Program-made: the position numbers and the translations under genes
Shown here: positions 52,196 to 60,101 of the stretch, in pieces
Layout: each line of letters begins with the position of its first letter
Position numbering within the stretch: the first letter of the stretch is position 1
The notes under the pieces: generated by a model
Seen by the model: only the letters and a program-made list of their open reading frames with translations
Database searches by the model: none
Told to the model about the DNA's origin: nothing
Assembly: GCF_965216805.1 (NCBI RefSeq)
Contig: NZ_CBDCGN010000002.1
Coordinates: forward strand, 496,001-560,000
Direction of reading: 5' to 3'
Length of the DNA stretch: 64,000 bases
DNA from: Panacagrimonas sp965216805
GTDB taxonomy: Bacteria; Pseudomonadota; Gammaproteobacteria; Nevskiales; Nevskiaceae

Positions 52196-52339
52196 GTTGG
52201 TGTCGAACCGCTGGGAGCACCACGCAGAAATGAATAGCCCATCGGTCGAAGGCGGTCCGCCTTTTGGTTATGAGGAGACGTGCCATTTCGGCCCGTCGTC
52301 GCTCAGGCAGCCAATGTGCCAATCGTGCGCGCGGCCGGA

Positions 52340-52585
52340 ATGACTGACGGCCCGCGCGGCCGGGTACCTGCTCGATGGGGGCCTCATCTTTTCGGGACTA
52401 TTCAATCCGGACTGACGACTCTGATCGCGACCGGGATTGCATCCATCCCCGCATGGGGCCACGGGACTTTCTTTCGCGCATGGATCTCGGCATGGTTGCT
52501 GGCTTGGTGCGCCATGCTGCCAATCGTGCTGCTCGCGGCCCCATTGATCAGAAGAGCTGTCGACCGACTGACGAGCGCGACCTAA
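52340..52585 (+). CDS. DUF2798 family small membrane protein
   Basis: An 81-residue protein with two hydrophobic helices: PARWGPHLFGTIQSGLTTLIATGIASIPAWG and WISAWLLAWCAMLPIVLLAAPLIRRAVDRLT. The spacing and the W-rich second helix match DUF2798, a family of unknown function. MTDGPRGRVPARW was taken as start. It converges on the FadL-type gene. An upstream in-frame ATG is less likely. Confidence 0.7.
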   Translation: MTDGPRGRVPARWGPHLFGTIQSGLTTLIATGIASIPAWGHGTFFRAWISAWLLAWCAMLPIVLLAAPLIRRAVDRLTSAT

Positions 52586-52727
52586 TCCCCTGAGAAGATG
52601 GTTCTTTGCCGCGCGATAGAGGTTCCCTCTGACCGCGCGCCCGGATACGCCTCATCAGTTCATCGGCAATGGGGCTGAATCCAGATTGCCATCTTGGGAC
52701 ATCCGGATTCACGTCGACATACGGCAC

Positions 52728-54041
52728 TCACCACCGACGGCTCCACGCCAGATAGATCGTATCCACACGGGGCTCGACCTTTTCGGTCGCGCCGGGGAAG
52801 ACGGCCGAGTCACCCGAGTACTCTCCTCGACGGTAGGCACCGTAAGCGAAATGAATCTCGTCAGTTCCGGATGGCCGAAACGAGAATCCTGCAGTGAGAT
52901 TCAAAGCGGGTGTCGGTGCCAAAACGGCGAAGCTCGCAGTGTTGATTGTGCTGTCGGCTTGAGGGACTCGGCCATAGGCGAATCCGGCCCGGACGTCCAA
53001 ATTGGGTGTGGCGGCCCACGTCAGTCCGACGCGATAATTGGTCTGGTGAGTCCAATGAAAACCACTGCCGTCCCGGCTGCCCAGCGGCTTCTCCTCAGGG
53101 GCCTCGAGTGTGTTGAGCACGCCGTTTGCGAGCGCTGGAATGTGCCCGAAGAAAATCCGCTGGATATCGAGCGCGAGAGTCATCTCTTGTTTCGTGACGG
53201 CGACTCCCACACTAAAGTTGTCGGGTATGTCGAAGGAGCCACCGGCCAGGAGCCCGCGATACTCCTTGAAATCCTGCATATGGACTCGCGTTGCGTACGT
53301 TGCCCCGACATTCATCCAAGGCCAAATCGTGCCGAGCCATCCGAATCGCACGCCGGCTCCGGTCGCTCCCTCGACACCCTTGTTCGTTACGCGATCCGGC
53401 TCACGAGAAAGCGCTTCAAAAGCTTGCAGGCCGTAGACGCGAAACTGCTGGTAGGCCAACAGAGGAGCTATCCCGAAGGTGTGTCTCTCTATCGGCCGAT
53501 AGGACAATGTTGGGGCGACGATGATCTGGAGAAGATCGAATCCCAATTCGCCGCAGCCCCCGAAATAGTTGCCCGGTTTATTGCCGCAGCGAGACGGATT
53601 GTTGTTTGAACCCGGGATACCAGTGGTCTCGTGATACTCGGTATTGAGGCCACCGTTGCCGTAGAACGTGATGCCCCACGCCCAAATATCGTTGAGATGA
53701 TGAGCATAGGCACCATCCGGGATCAGAAAAACATCGTTGCGGCTCTTGGTTTTGAAGTCGAACGCGGTACCAGACCCGGTCCTCGTCATCCGCCGTGACG
53801 GCAAGAAGGTGAGCATTCCGAGATCCAGACGCGTCCCGGCGGCCGCCAGCTTGCCGGGGTTGGATGAGCCCGCGAATGCATCGAATCCCGTGGCCGTAGA
53901 TGCTCCCGCCGATTGATGGGCGTACGGACCATAGCCGAGGACAAAGTATCCGCCCGCCGCGTGAGCGCCGCTCGTCAGCGCTCCTCCGAGCAGGAATGCC
54001 ACGGCGCAGCGGCGAAGGCGGCGAGTAAGTGTCCGTTTCAT
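52728..54041 (-). CDS. FadL/OmpP1-type outer-membrane hydrocarbon transporter
   Basis: A 437-residue outer-membrane channel for hydrophobic compounds. A signal peptide (FLLGGALTSGAHAAG) is followed by the FadL pattern GYGPYAHQSAGASTATGFDAFAGSSNPGKLAAAGTRLDLGMLTFLPSR, a beta-barrel, a late PEEKPLGSRDGSGFHWTHQTNYRVGL block and a terminal aromatic strand (YLAWSRRW). The start is MKRTLTRRLRRCA. It is relatively A+T-rich (31 of 60 bases G+C in a sample window at 53161-53220). It probably imports alcohols or hydrocarbons for a pathway now broken in part. Confidence 0.8.
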   Translation of the reverse strand: MKRTLTRRLRRCAVAFLLGGALTSGAHAAGGYFVLGYGPYAHQSAGASTATGFDAFAGSSNPGKLAAAGTRLDLGMLTFLPSRRMTRTGSGTAFDFKTKSRNDVFLIPDGAYAHHLNDIWAWGITFYGNGGLNTEYHETTGIPGSNNNPSRCGNKPGNYFGGCGELGFDLLQIIVAPTLSYRPIERHTFGIAPLLAYQQFRVYGLQAFEALSREPDRVTNKGVEGATGAGVRFGWLGTIWPWMNVGATYATRVHMQDFKEYRGLLAGGSFDIPDNFSVGVAVTKQEMTLALDIQRIFFGHIPALANGVLNTLEAPEEKPLGSRDGSGFHWTHQTNYRVGLTWAATPNLDVRAGFAYGRVPQADSTINTASFAVLAPTPALNLTAGFSFRPSGTDEIHFAYGAYRRGEYSGDSAVFPGATEKVEPRVDTIYLAWSRRW

Positions 54042-54151
54042 TTCACGCTCGATCTCATGCTTTTGAAAGGGGCCAGGGAGACCGCCGATGTCACCGGAAA
54101 TCATTCCTCGAACGGCTCGGGGACCTCACCGGACCCGGTGAGGTCCCGCTA

Positions 54152-54985
54152 TCACATCGGACGGAGCGCGCCCGATGCCGAAGGTCGAAGCGCCTTTTTC
54201 AGCAGAGCGCCCCAAAGTCCGACCGAGGCGCGACGAGACAGGATGCGTCGTCCCACCAGGTTTCCCATGAATCGGTTCAAGCGACCGACAACGTGGTGAG
54301 GTTCGTTTCGCATCAGCGCTTTTAACGCTTCATCAGCCACCGCACCCACTGCCATGGGCTTGATAGGCAGGGACATGAGATCTGCGTCTGGATTCTGAAC
54401 AACCAACGGGGTTGCAGTCGGACCAGGGGAGACGACGGTGACGTAGACACCTGCATCTTTGAGTTCCGCGTTGACCGCTTCCCCTAGCGCGATTACCGCA
54501 GCTTTGGCTGCCGAGTACGTCGCCCCGTAAGGAATTCCATGCAGGCCCATCGTCGACCCAAACAGCATGATTGCGCCGCGATTCGACCTGCCCTGAAAGC
54601 GGCGCGCGAAGTGATGGAGCAGCACGACACTCGCCGTCGCATTCAACTGAAGAACGGCGACATGATTTGCGAGCGGCCGATCGGTAAACGCGTCGAGATC
54701 TCCGCCACCGGCACAAGCGATGACGACCCCGATATCGAGGGTATCGGTAAGCGACGTCAGTTCCGAAAGGAAGTCGGCCTGCGTAACGTCCAGCGCTCGC
54801 GTGCGTACCTCGACCGCGTGCTGCGCGCGGAGCGCAGTCGCGCATCGCTCAAGTTCCGCCGCACGCCGCGCGACCAGCACCAGGTTGAACCCCCTAGCCG
54901 CCAAGCGTTCTGCTACCGCTTCGCCGATTCCGGAAGTGCCTCCGGTGATGAGTGCCCACTCTCCGAAGCGTCTCAGGTCAGTCAT
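54152..54985 (-). CDS. Short-chain dehydrogenase/reductase
   Basis: A 277-residue SDR with TGGTSGIGEAVAERLAARG (cofactor site), catalytic Ser in MLFGSTMGLHG and YxxxK as TYSAAKAAVIAL. Unlike classical members it carries CAGGGDL instead of NNAG. The C-terminus ends in a hydrophobic-basic tail. Substrate unknown. It diverges from LysR regulator 2, with a TGCA-rich operator-like region between them, so it is the likely target of that regulator. Confidence 0.83.
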   Translation of the reverse strand: MTDLRRFGEWALITGGTSGIGEAVAERLAARGFNLVLVARRAAELERCATALRAQHAVEVRTRALDVTQADFLSELTSLTDTLDIGVVIACAGGGDLDAFTDRPLANHVAVLQLNATASVVLLHHFARRFQGRSNRGAIMLFGSTMGLHGIPYGATYSAAKAAVIALGEAVNAELKDAGVYVTVVSPGPTATPLVVQNPDADLMSLPIKPMAVGAVADEALKALMRNEPHHVVGRLNRFMGNLVGRRILSRRASVGLWGALLKKALRPSASGALRPM

Positions 54986-55077
54986 TGCTTGATCTCATTT
55001 CAGGTGTCCACTCGACTTGTCCTTGCTCGCCTCCCCTGCGATGCCTAGATGCCACGAGATGTCGCTCTGCGAGGAGG

Positions 55078-55172
55078 TATTGCATTACCCAGTTGCTTCC
55101 CTGCACTGTGAATGCAGAAAGCAGCCTTGCACAGTCTCGATTGATGCAAGCACAGGCATGCATTTCTGCAAT
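55078..55172. promoter_or_regulatory. TGCA-rich operator-like region between SDR and LysR regulator 2
   Basis: TGCA occurs seven times in about 90 bases (55081, 55102, 55113, 55128, 55145, 55159, 55167). Two sites form perfect inverted repeats: CTGCA-N7-TGCAG (55101-55117), the arm-and-spacing layout of LysR boxes, and CTTGCA-N13-TGCAAG (55126-55150). This predicts autoregulation of lysR and control of the divergent SDR. Confidence 0.5.
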
Positions 55173-55191
55173 TAACGTCAGGAGACCGAAT

Positions 55192-56085
55192 GTGGACTGG
55201 AACGACCTTCGCTTTCTTTTGGCAGTAAACCGCGCGTCGGGGCTAAAGGGGGCGGCACGCGCGCTGGGGACCAATCCATCGACGGTCTATCGCCGACTGG
55301 AGGCGCTGGAAGGTCAGCTCGGCGTGCAACTGTTCGAACGCCGTCGCGGCGGATACCGCCCGACCACCATTGGAGCTCTTATCGCTGAACGCGCGCAACG
55401 AATCGAGGGTGAAACGCTGGCGATCGAGCGGCAGGTTATAGGCGCGGATCGCCGTCTCGAAGGACAGATCCGGGTCTCCACCAACGAAGCATTCGGCTCA
55501 TACCTGCTGCCGCCGTTGCTGGCGGAGTTCCGCAAGCTCCATCCTCGATTGCATATCACCCTTTCGGTCAATAATCAGAACGTCGACTTGACCAGGCGCG
55601 ACGCCGATATCGTCGTCCGCGCGTCCGATACGAAGCCGGTCGATCTCGTCGGCAAGCCCGTGGGGTCTGTCGGGTATGCAAGCTACGCGGCTCGGTCTTA
55701 CCTTGATCGAGTGGGCCGTGGGCGCCCTTTAGGAGACTATGAATGGTTGGTGCATGACCTATCGAAGGCCCGCCCCGTACTCGCGGACTGGATGGGAAAA
55801 CACGTTCCCGAGTCGCGCAATATCTTCGCTTGCGATTCACTGACAGCACTGATCGAGGCAGCTTCGCAGGAAATGGGCTGCTGCATACTCCCATGCTTCA
55901 CCGCCGCTCGGTTCCCCGTTCTGGAGCAATTGCCGGGAACCTATCTGCTCACGGACATCGCCGCTTGGGTGCTCACTCATTCCGACATGCGGAAGAGCGC
56001 GCGTGTACGCGCTTTCATACAATTCTTCAGTGCTCGACTCGCTGCCGACTCGGATCGCTTGTCAGGACGCGCTTGGCACACTTGA
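55192..56085 (+). CDS. LysR-family regulator 2
   Basis: A 297-residue LysR-type regulator: VDWNDLRFLLAVNRASGLKGAARALGTNPSTVYRRLEALEGQLGVQLFERRR as the winged helix and an effector-binding C-terminal domain. The GTG start behind AGGAG (7-base spacing) is preferred to a far upstream ATG. It is a paralogue of LysR regulator 1. Base composition is lower in G+C than the LysR regulators further right. It probably controls the divergent SDR gene. Confidence 0.85.
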   Translation: MDWNDLRFLLAVNRASGLKGAARALGTNPSTVYRRLEALEGQLGVQLFERRRGGYRPTTIGALIAERAQRIEGETLAIERQVIGADRRLEGQIRVSTNEAFGSYLLPPLLAEFRKLHPRLHITLSVNNQNVDLTRRDADIVVRASDTKPVDLVGKPVGSVGYASYAARSYLDRVGRGRPLGDYEWLVHDLSKARPVLADWMGKHVPESRNIFACDSLTALIEAASQEMGCCILPCFTAARFPVLEQLPGTYLLTDIAAWVLTHSDMRKSARVRAFIQFFSARLAADSDRLSGRAWHT

Positions 56086-56540
56086 TAAATTGCTCGGCGC
56101 AATGGTCTGCCGTTAGCAGCTTGCTGAAATAGCTCTTTGGGCATCACCGCGAGACGCCGAAGCTGTCTTCATTGCCTGTGTGGAGCGACTGAACGCCGCC
56201 TTGAAATCGTTCAAAGACCTACCAAGCAATGTCGCGCGGTTCGGTAAGCACTCCACGGGAGGTCGAATAGTTTTTTTCAGCACGCTTTTGGCTCGCGGGC
56301 TGATCAAATCCGTCATACGACGGAAAAGCAGCTGTCTCTATTTGTCGCTGATTTCACAGATAAACACGGATCAAGACGTAAACCTGCTGTGAAAGTTAGC
56401 TTCCTCGACCGAGTGCCGTGATCGGCGCTGGCAAGTCGCCGGGTTTCAATCTGTGTCATCCGTGAAATCCGTGGCAAATGCTTTCTCCTGGCTAAAGCAA
56501 GTTCAGCGCCTTCCGCTGTGCGGCCGAGCGATCACCCCGC
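56086..56540. other. Gene-free interval between LysR regulator 2 and the cytochrome gene
   Basis: About 455 bases with no supported gene. Two short opposite-strand frames (about 67 and 70 codons) have no recognisable similarity, no ribosome site and lie across each other. The right third is occupied by repeat copy B. The two flanking genes converge. Confidence 0.6.
56350..56486. repeat. MITE-like intergenic repeat, copy B
   Basis: Gap-free partner of the element at 15152-15278. Copy B shows long inverted ends: GATTTCACAGATAAACACGG at 56350 and its partial inverse CTGTGTCATCCGTGAAATC ending at 56469. Core words TAAACCTGC, CAAGTCGCCG and GTGTCATCCGTGAAAT lie at the same offsets as in copy A. 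No coding capacity, no transposase. Confidence 0.7.
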
Positions 56541-57047
56541 TCAATCCGGCGAGCGGTGCGTGAACTGGATCGTCGGTCCGATCCAGGTGTCGCCCGGCGC
56601 CAGCGCGGGCGGGGCCGGCTCGCCCTTGGGGCCCAGCCACTGGACGAAGGTGAGAATCGACAACAGATCGTGGTCGCTCATCGCGGCCAGGTTGAACCAG
56701 GGCATCGGCGGCGCGGTGCGCAGGCTGCGGGCGTAGTCCAGCCACTGTTCGTCGTTGAAGCGCAGCAGGGTCAGGCGCAGGTTGCTGGCGAACGTGGTGC
56801 CCCAGGGTCCTTCCCAAGCGGTGGTGTCGCCGGTCAGCCATGCGTCGTGCGGCACCTGTCCTGCCGACTGGCTGTAGCCGGGTGTGTGGCAGTCGTGGCA
56901 GCCGCTCACCCGGGTCAGGTACTCGCCGCGCGCCAACCGTTCCGGGTCGGGCGGCACGCTGCCGGCAATGACCGGCTCGACGGCCACCGCCGACATGGCC
57001 GGGGTCAGGCTCAACAGTGCGACGGCAGTGGATCGGCGCAAGTTCAT
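56541..57047 (-). CDS. Exported cytochrome c
   Basis: A 168-residue periplasmic c-type cytochrome. A signal peptide (MNLRRSTAVALLSLTPAMSAVA) is followed by LARGEYLTRVSGCHDCHTPGYS with the haem-attachment site CHDCH, and a distal axial-ligand candidate Met in PPMPWFNLAAMSDHDLLSILTFVQWLG. It resembles small gluconate/alcohol dehydrogenase-type cytochromes. GGAG 8 bases before the ATG sets the start. It diverges from LysR regulator 3, which may regulate it. Confidence 0.82.
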   Translation of the reverse strand: MNLRRSTAVALLSLTPAMSAVAVEPVIAGSVPPDPERLARGEYLTRVSGCHDCHTPGYSQSAGQVPHDAWLTGDTTAWEGPWGTTFASNLRLTLLRFNDEQWLDYARSLRTAPPMPWFNLAAMSDHDLLSILTFVQWLGPKGEPAPPALAPGDTWIGPTIQFTHRSPD

Positions 57048-57167
57048 GGCGGGGCTCCTGCAGCGGGTGAGTGGGCGTGGATGCACTGTAGGAATTCGCT
57101 CGCTGCAGATCAGCGCAGGCGTCGGAATAAGATTGCTTCCATTCCGGCAACCGGTGACAGGCAGGAC

Positions 57168-58097
57168 ATGGACGATCCGACGCACATGGTCACCTTCGCC
57201 CGCGTGGTCGAGGCCAAGGGTTTTGCCGAAGGCGCGCGGCGCCTGGGGTTGAGCACCTCGGTGGCAAGCAAGCACGTGGCCAAGCTGGAGCAGAGCCTGG
57301 GCGCGCGCCTGCTCAATCGCAGCACCCGCAAGCTGTCGCTGACCGAAGCCGGCCAGGCGTTCTACGCACACTGTGTCCGCCTGGTGGAAGAACTGGAGGC
57401 GGCCGAGCAGTCCATCGCCAATCTAGGTGTGGATCCGCAGGGTCTGCTCCGGGTCAGTGCGCCACCGTCGATCACTGCGCTGCACATTGCTCCGGCACTG
57501 ACGGAATTCCGCCGACGCTATCCGCGACTCGATCTGGAGTTCGATCTCAGTGGTCGGGTGGTGGATTTTTCCGAAGAAGGCTACGACCTGGCCCTGCGCA
57601 TCGGCATGTCGCCCGGCGCCGGACTCAACGGTCGCCCGCTGGCGCCGCTCAAGATCGGCGTGGTGGCGGCGCCAACCTATCTGCAGCAGCGGGGTACGCC
57701 GCAGCAGCCGGAGGAGCTGTCCTCGCACGAGTGCCTGCTGCTGTCGCTGGAGGCCGATCCCACGCGCTGGACGCTGGAAAGCATGGCGCGCCGGGTGGCG
57801 GTCGATGTGCAGGGAGCGCTGCGCTGCAATGTGATGGAGCCCTTGCACCAGATGGCCCTGCATGGCCTGGGAGTGGCGCGCCTGCCCAGCTTCATGACCG
57901 GCCAGGACGTGCGCGAAGGGCGACTGGTGCACCTGCTGCGCGGGTGGCGCCAGGCGCACGACGCGCGCCTGTGGGCGGTGTGGCCGGCGCGCCGCGATAC
58001 GCTGCCCAAGGTGCGGCTGTTCGTGGATTTCCTGGCCGCACAGTTCGGCGAAGAGCCTTACTGGGATCGCGCCCAGCGTGAAGGTCCGCGCTCGTGA
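57168..58097 (+). CDS. LysR-family regulator 3
   Basis: A 309-residue LysR-type regulator (MVTFARVVEAKGFAEGARRLGLSTSVASKHVAKLEQSLGARLLNRS helix-turn-helix; EEGYDLALRIG effector domain). It resembles the CrgA/DmlR-type group. Its TGA overlaps the GTG of the next LysR gene, an unusual arrangement for two regulators. Starts at ATG giving MDDPTHMVTF; upstream in-frame sequence is antisense to the cytochrome. Confidence 0.88.
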   Translation: MDDPTHMVTFARVVEAKGFAEGARRLGLSTSVASKHVAKLEQSLGARLLNRSTRKLSLTEAGQAFYAHCVRLVEELEAAEQSIANLGVDPQGLLRVSAPPSITALHIAPALTEFRRRYPRLDLEFDLSGRVVDFSEEGYDLALRIGMSPGAGLNGRPLAPLKIGVVAAPTYLQQRGTPQQPEELSSHECLLLSLEADPTRWTLESMARRVAVDVQGALRCNVMEPLHQMALHGLGVARLPSFMTGQDVREGRLVHLLRGWRQAHDARLWAVWPARRDTLPKVRLFVDFLAAQFGEEPYWDRAQREGPRS

Positions 58098-58996
58098 AAC
58101 ACCTGGCGCAGATGCTGACGTTTGCGCGGGTGGTGGACGCCGGCAGTTTCGCCGGTGCCGCCCGCGAGCTCGGGGTGAACACTTCGGTCACCAGCAAGCA
58201 CGTCTCTGCGCTGGAACAGCATCTGGGCATGCGCCTGCTGGTTCGCGGATCGCGCCGGCTGCAATTGACTGCCGCCGGCCGTACTTACGCGGAGCATTGC
58301 CGGCGCATCGCCGTGGAGATCGCGCAGGCGCGCGACACGGTGACGCAGATGCAGTCGGCCCCGCGTGGGCGTCTGCGTGTGAGCGGACCGCCAGGGATGA
58401 TGGCGGAGCTGGTGGTGCCGTGGCTGGCGGAGTTCCGCCGCCGCTATCCGGCGGTGGAGCTGGACCTGTCCGCCGACGAACGCATGATCGATCTCGCCGA
58501 CGAGGGCTACGACCTGGCGCTGCGGGTGACCGATCAACTGCCCGCGCAGGCGGTGGCGCGCAAGCTGGCCGATATGCGCCTGGCGGTGTGCGCGTCGCCG
58601 GACTACGTGGAGCGCCACGGTGCGCCGGTCGAGCCGATGGACTTGCTGGCGCACGACTGCCTGCAGTTCACGCCGCCGGGCCTGATGTCCGGTGCCGTCT
58701 TCGAAAAGGACGGCGTGCGGGTGGACGTGCCGGTCCACGGCATCATCCGATTCAATCACGTCGAGCCCCTGCATCTGCTGGCCCGCGCCGGGCTCGGCGT
58801 GGCTTTGCTGCCGCGCCACCTCCTGCAGCGGGATCTGGTGGAAGGTCGTCTGGTGCGACTCCTGCCCGACTGGCGTCCCGTGGTAGATGCCGCGCTTTAC
58901 GCGGTGTACCTGCCCAATCGTTACGGACTGCCCAAGCTACGCGTGTTCGTCGATTTTCTGCTGGAGAAGTTCGAGCCGGCGCGGCGGCCTCGCTAA
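58094..58996 (+). CDS. LysR-family regulator 4
   Basis: A 300-residue LysR-type regulator with MLTFARVVDAGSFAGAARELGVNTSVTSKHVSALEQHLGMRLLVRGSRR and DEGYDLALRVTDQ. It starts with GTG, whose last two bases begin the TGA of LysR regulator 3 (GTGA overlap), so both are translated as a coupled pair. It is homologous to but diverged from LysR regulator 3, suggesting an old tandem duplication. It is followed by gmk. Confidence 0.88.
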   Translation: MKHLAQMLTFARVVDAGSFAGAARELGVNTSVTSKHVSALEQHLGMRLLVRGSRRLQLTAAGRTYAEHCRRIAVEIAQARDTVTQMQSAPRGRLRVSGPPGMMAELVVPWLAEFRRRYPAVELDLSADERMIDLADEGYDLALRVTDQLPAQAVARKLADMRLAVCASPDYVERHGAPVEPMDLLAHDCLQFTPPGLMSGAVFEKDGVRVDVPVHGIIRFNHVEPLHLLARAGLGVALLPRHLLQRDLVEGRLVRLLPDWRPVVDAALYAVYLPNRYGLPKLRVFVDFLLEKFEPARRPR

Positions 58997-59026
58997 ACTG
59001 CGGCCTCTCTCGACGCCACCCCTCGC

Positions 59027-59659
59027 ATGACCGACCCACGCGGCCGCCTGTTCATCGTCTCGGCTCCCTCCGGCGGCGGCAAGACCAGCCTGACCCGGGC
59101 ACTGTTGCCGCGGCTGGCGCAGCGCCGGCATGCGGCGGCGATCTCGGTGTCGTACACCACCCGTGCGCCGCGCGCCGGTGAAACCGACGGCGAGCATTAC
59201 CACTTCGTCGACGAAGCGCGCTTTGTGCAGATGATCCAGGCCGGCGAGTTCCTGGAGCACGCCCAGGTCTTCGGCCGTCGCTACGGCACCGGTCGGCGGC
59301 GTACCGTCGAGCTGCTCGAGCAGGGCGTGGATCTGATTCTGGACATCGACTGGCAGGGCGCGCAGCAGGTGCGTCAGGCCATGCCGGAGGCGCGTTCGGT
59401 GTTCATCCTGCCGCCGTCGCTGCAGGAGCTGGAACGGCGCCTGAGCGGACGTGGCCAGGACGATGCCGCCACCGTCGCGGCGCGCATGGCACTGGCGCGG
59501 GCGGAGATGTCGCACTACGCCGAATACGAGGCGCTGATCGTCAACCAGGACTTTGCCGGCGCGCTGGAGGACCTGTGCGCCCTGTTCCTGGCGCCACGGC
59601 TGGCATTGGCCGCGCAGCAGGCCCGTCACGCTGCCCTGATCCGGGCCTTGCTGGATTAG
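59027..59659 (+). CDS. gmk: Guanylate kinase
   Basis: A 210-residue kinase phosphorylating GMP to GDP. The P-loop is APSGGGKTSLTR near the N-terminus; the GMP-binding segment SVSYTTRAPRAGETDGEHYHFVDE and the LILDIDWQGAQQVR region follow. Located directly upstream of rpoZ, as in most proteobacteria. The four LysR genes upstream are not typical neighbours. Confidence 0.96.
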   Translation: MTDPRGRLFIVSAPSGGGKTSLTRALLPRLAQRRHAAAISVSYTTRAPRAGETDGEHYHFVDEARFVQMIQAGEFLEHAQVFGRRYGTGRRRTVELLEQGVDLILDIDWQGAQQVRQAMPEARSVFILPPSLQELERRLSGRGQDDAATVAARMALARAEMSHYAEYEALIVNQDFAGALEDLCALFLAPRLALAAQQARHAALIRALLD

Positions 59660-59715
59660 AAGGGGGGATTTCCGCTACACTTCGCGCCCTTTTTTGTGAG
59701 CAATGAGCGCACAAC

Positions 59716-59979
59716 ATGGCTCGTGTCACTGTTGAAGATTGCCTGGACAAGATTCCCAACCAGTTCGAGTTGACCCTGGTCGCCGCCAAGCGCGCCCGCC
59801 AACTGGCTCGCGGCGCCGACGCCAAGCTGCCCTGGGGCAACCACAAGTCCACCGTCCTGAGCCTGCGCGAAATCGCCGACGGCTTCGTGGGCAAGGAAGT
59901 GCTGGAAGAGCAGGACCTGCCGGCCATCCAGCAGCCCAAGGTCGACCTTGAGCCGCTCGATCCCAGTTACGACCTGTAA
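59716..59979 (+). CDS. rpoZ: DNA-directed RNA polymerase subunit omega
   Basis: An 87-residue omega subunit with MARVTVEDCLDKIPNQFELTLVAAKRARQLARGA and the following KSTVLSLREIADGFVG helix. It stabilises beta' during assembly and forms part of one ppGpp site. A TACACT -10-like sequence is at 59676-59681. In most relatives spoT follows; here transketolase does. Confidence 0.96.
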   Translation: MARVTVEDCLDKIPNQFELTLVAAKRARQLARGADAKLPWGNHKSTVLSLREIADGFVGKEVLEEQDLPAIQQPKVDLEPLDPSYDL

Positions 59980-60101
59980 GTAAAAGCGTTTCCGGGCCCG
60001 CACTGGCGGGCCTCTGCGTTTGCTGCGACCGCCGCTGCTCGGCCGCGAGCGGGGGCACTTCGAGCGATACCGCTCACCCTTCGCCTTGTCCGGACCCGAC
60101 G

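Noticed and set aside
56113..56392. Two short opposite frames between LysR regulator 2 and the cytochrome gene
   Set aside because: They overlap each other, lack ribosome sites and show no similarity; part is the repeat element.
59991..60013. Hairpin GGCCCGC-ACTG-GCGGGCC after rpoZ as a terminator
   Set aside because: A stable stem is present but no T-run follows, so termination is not supported.
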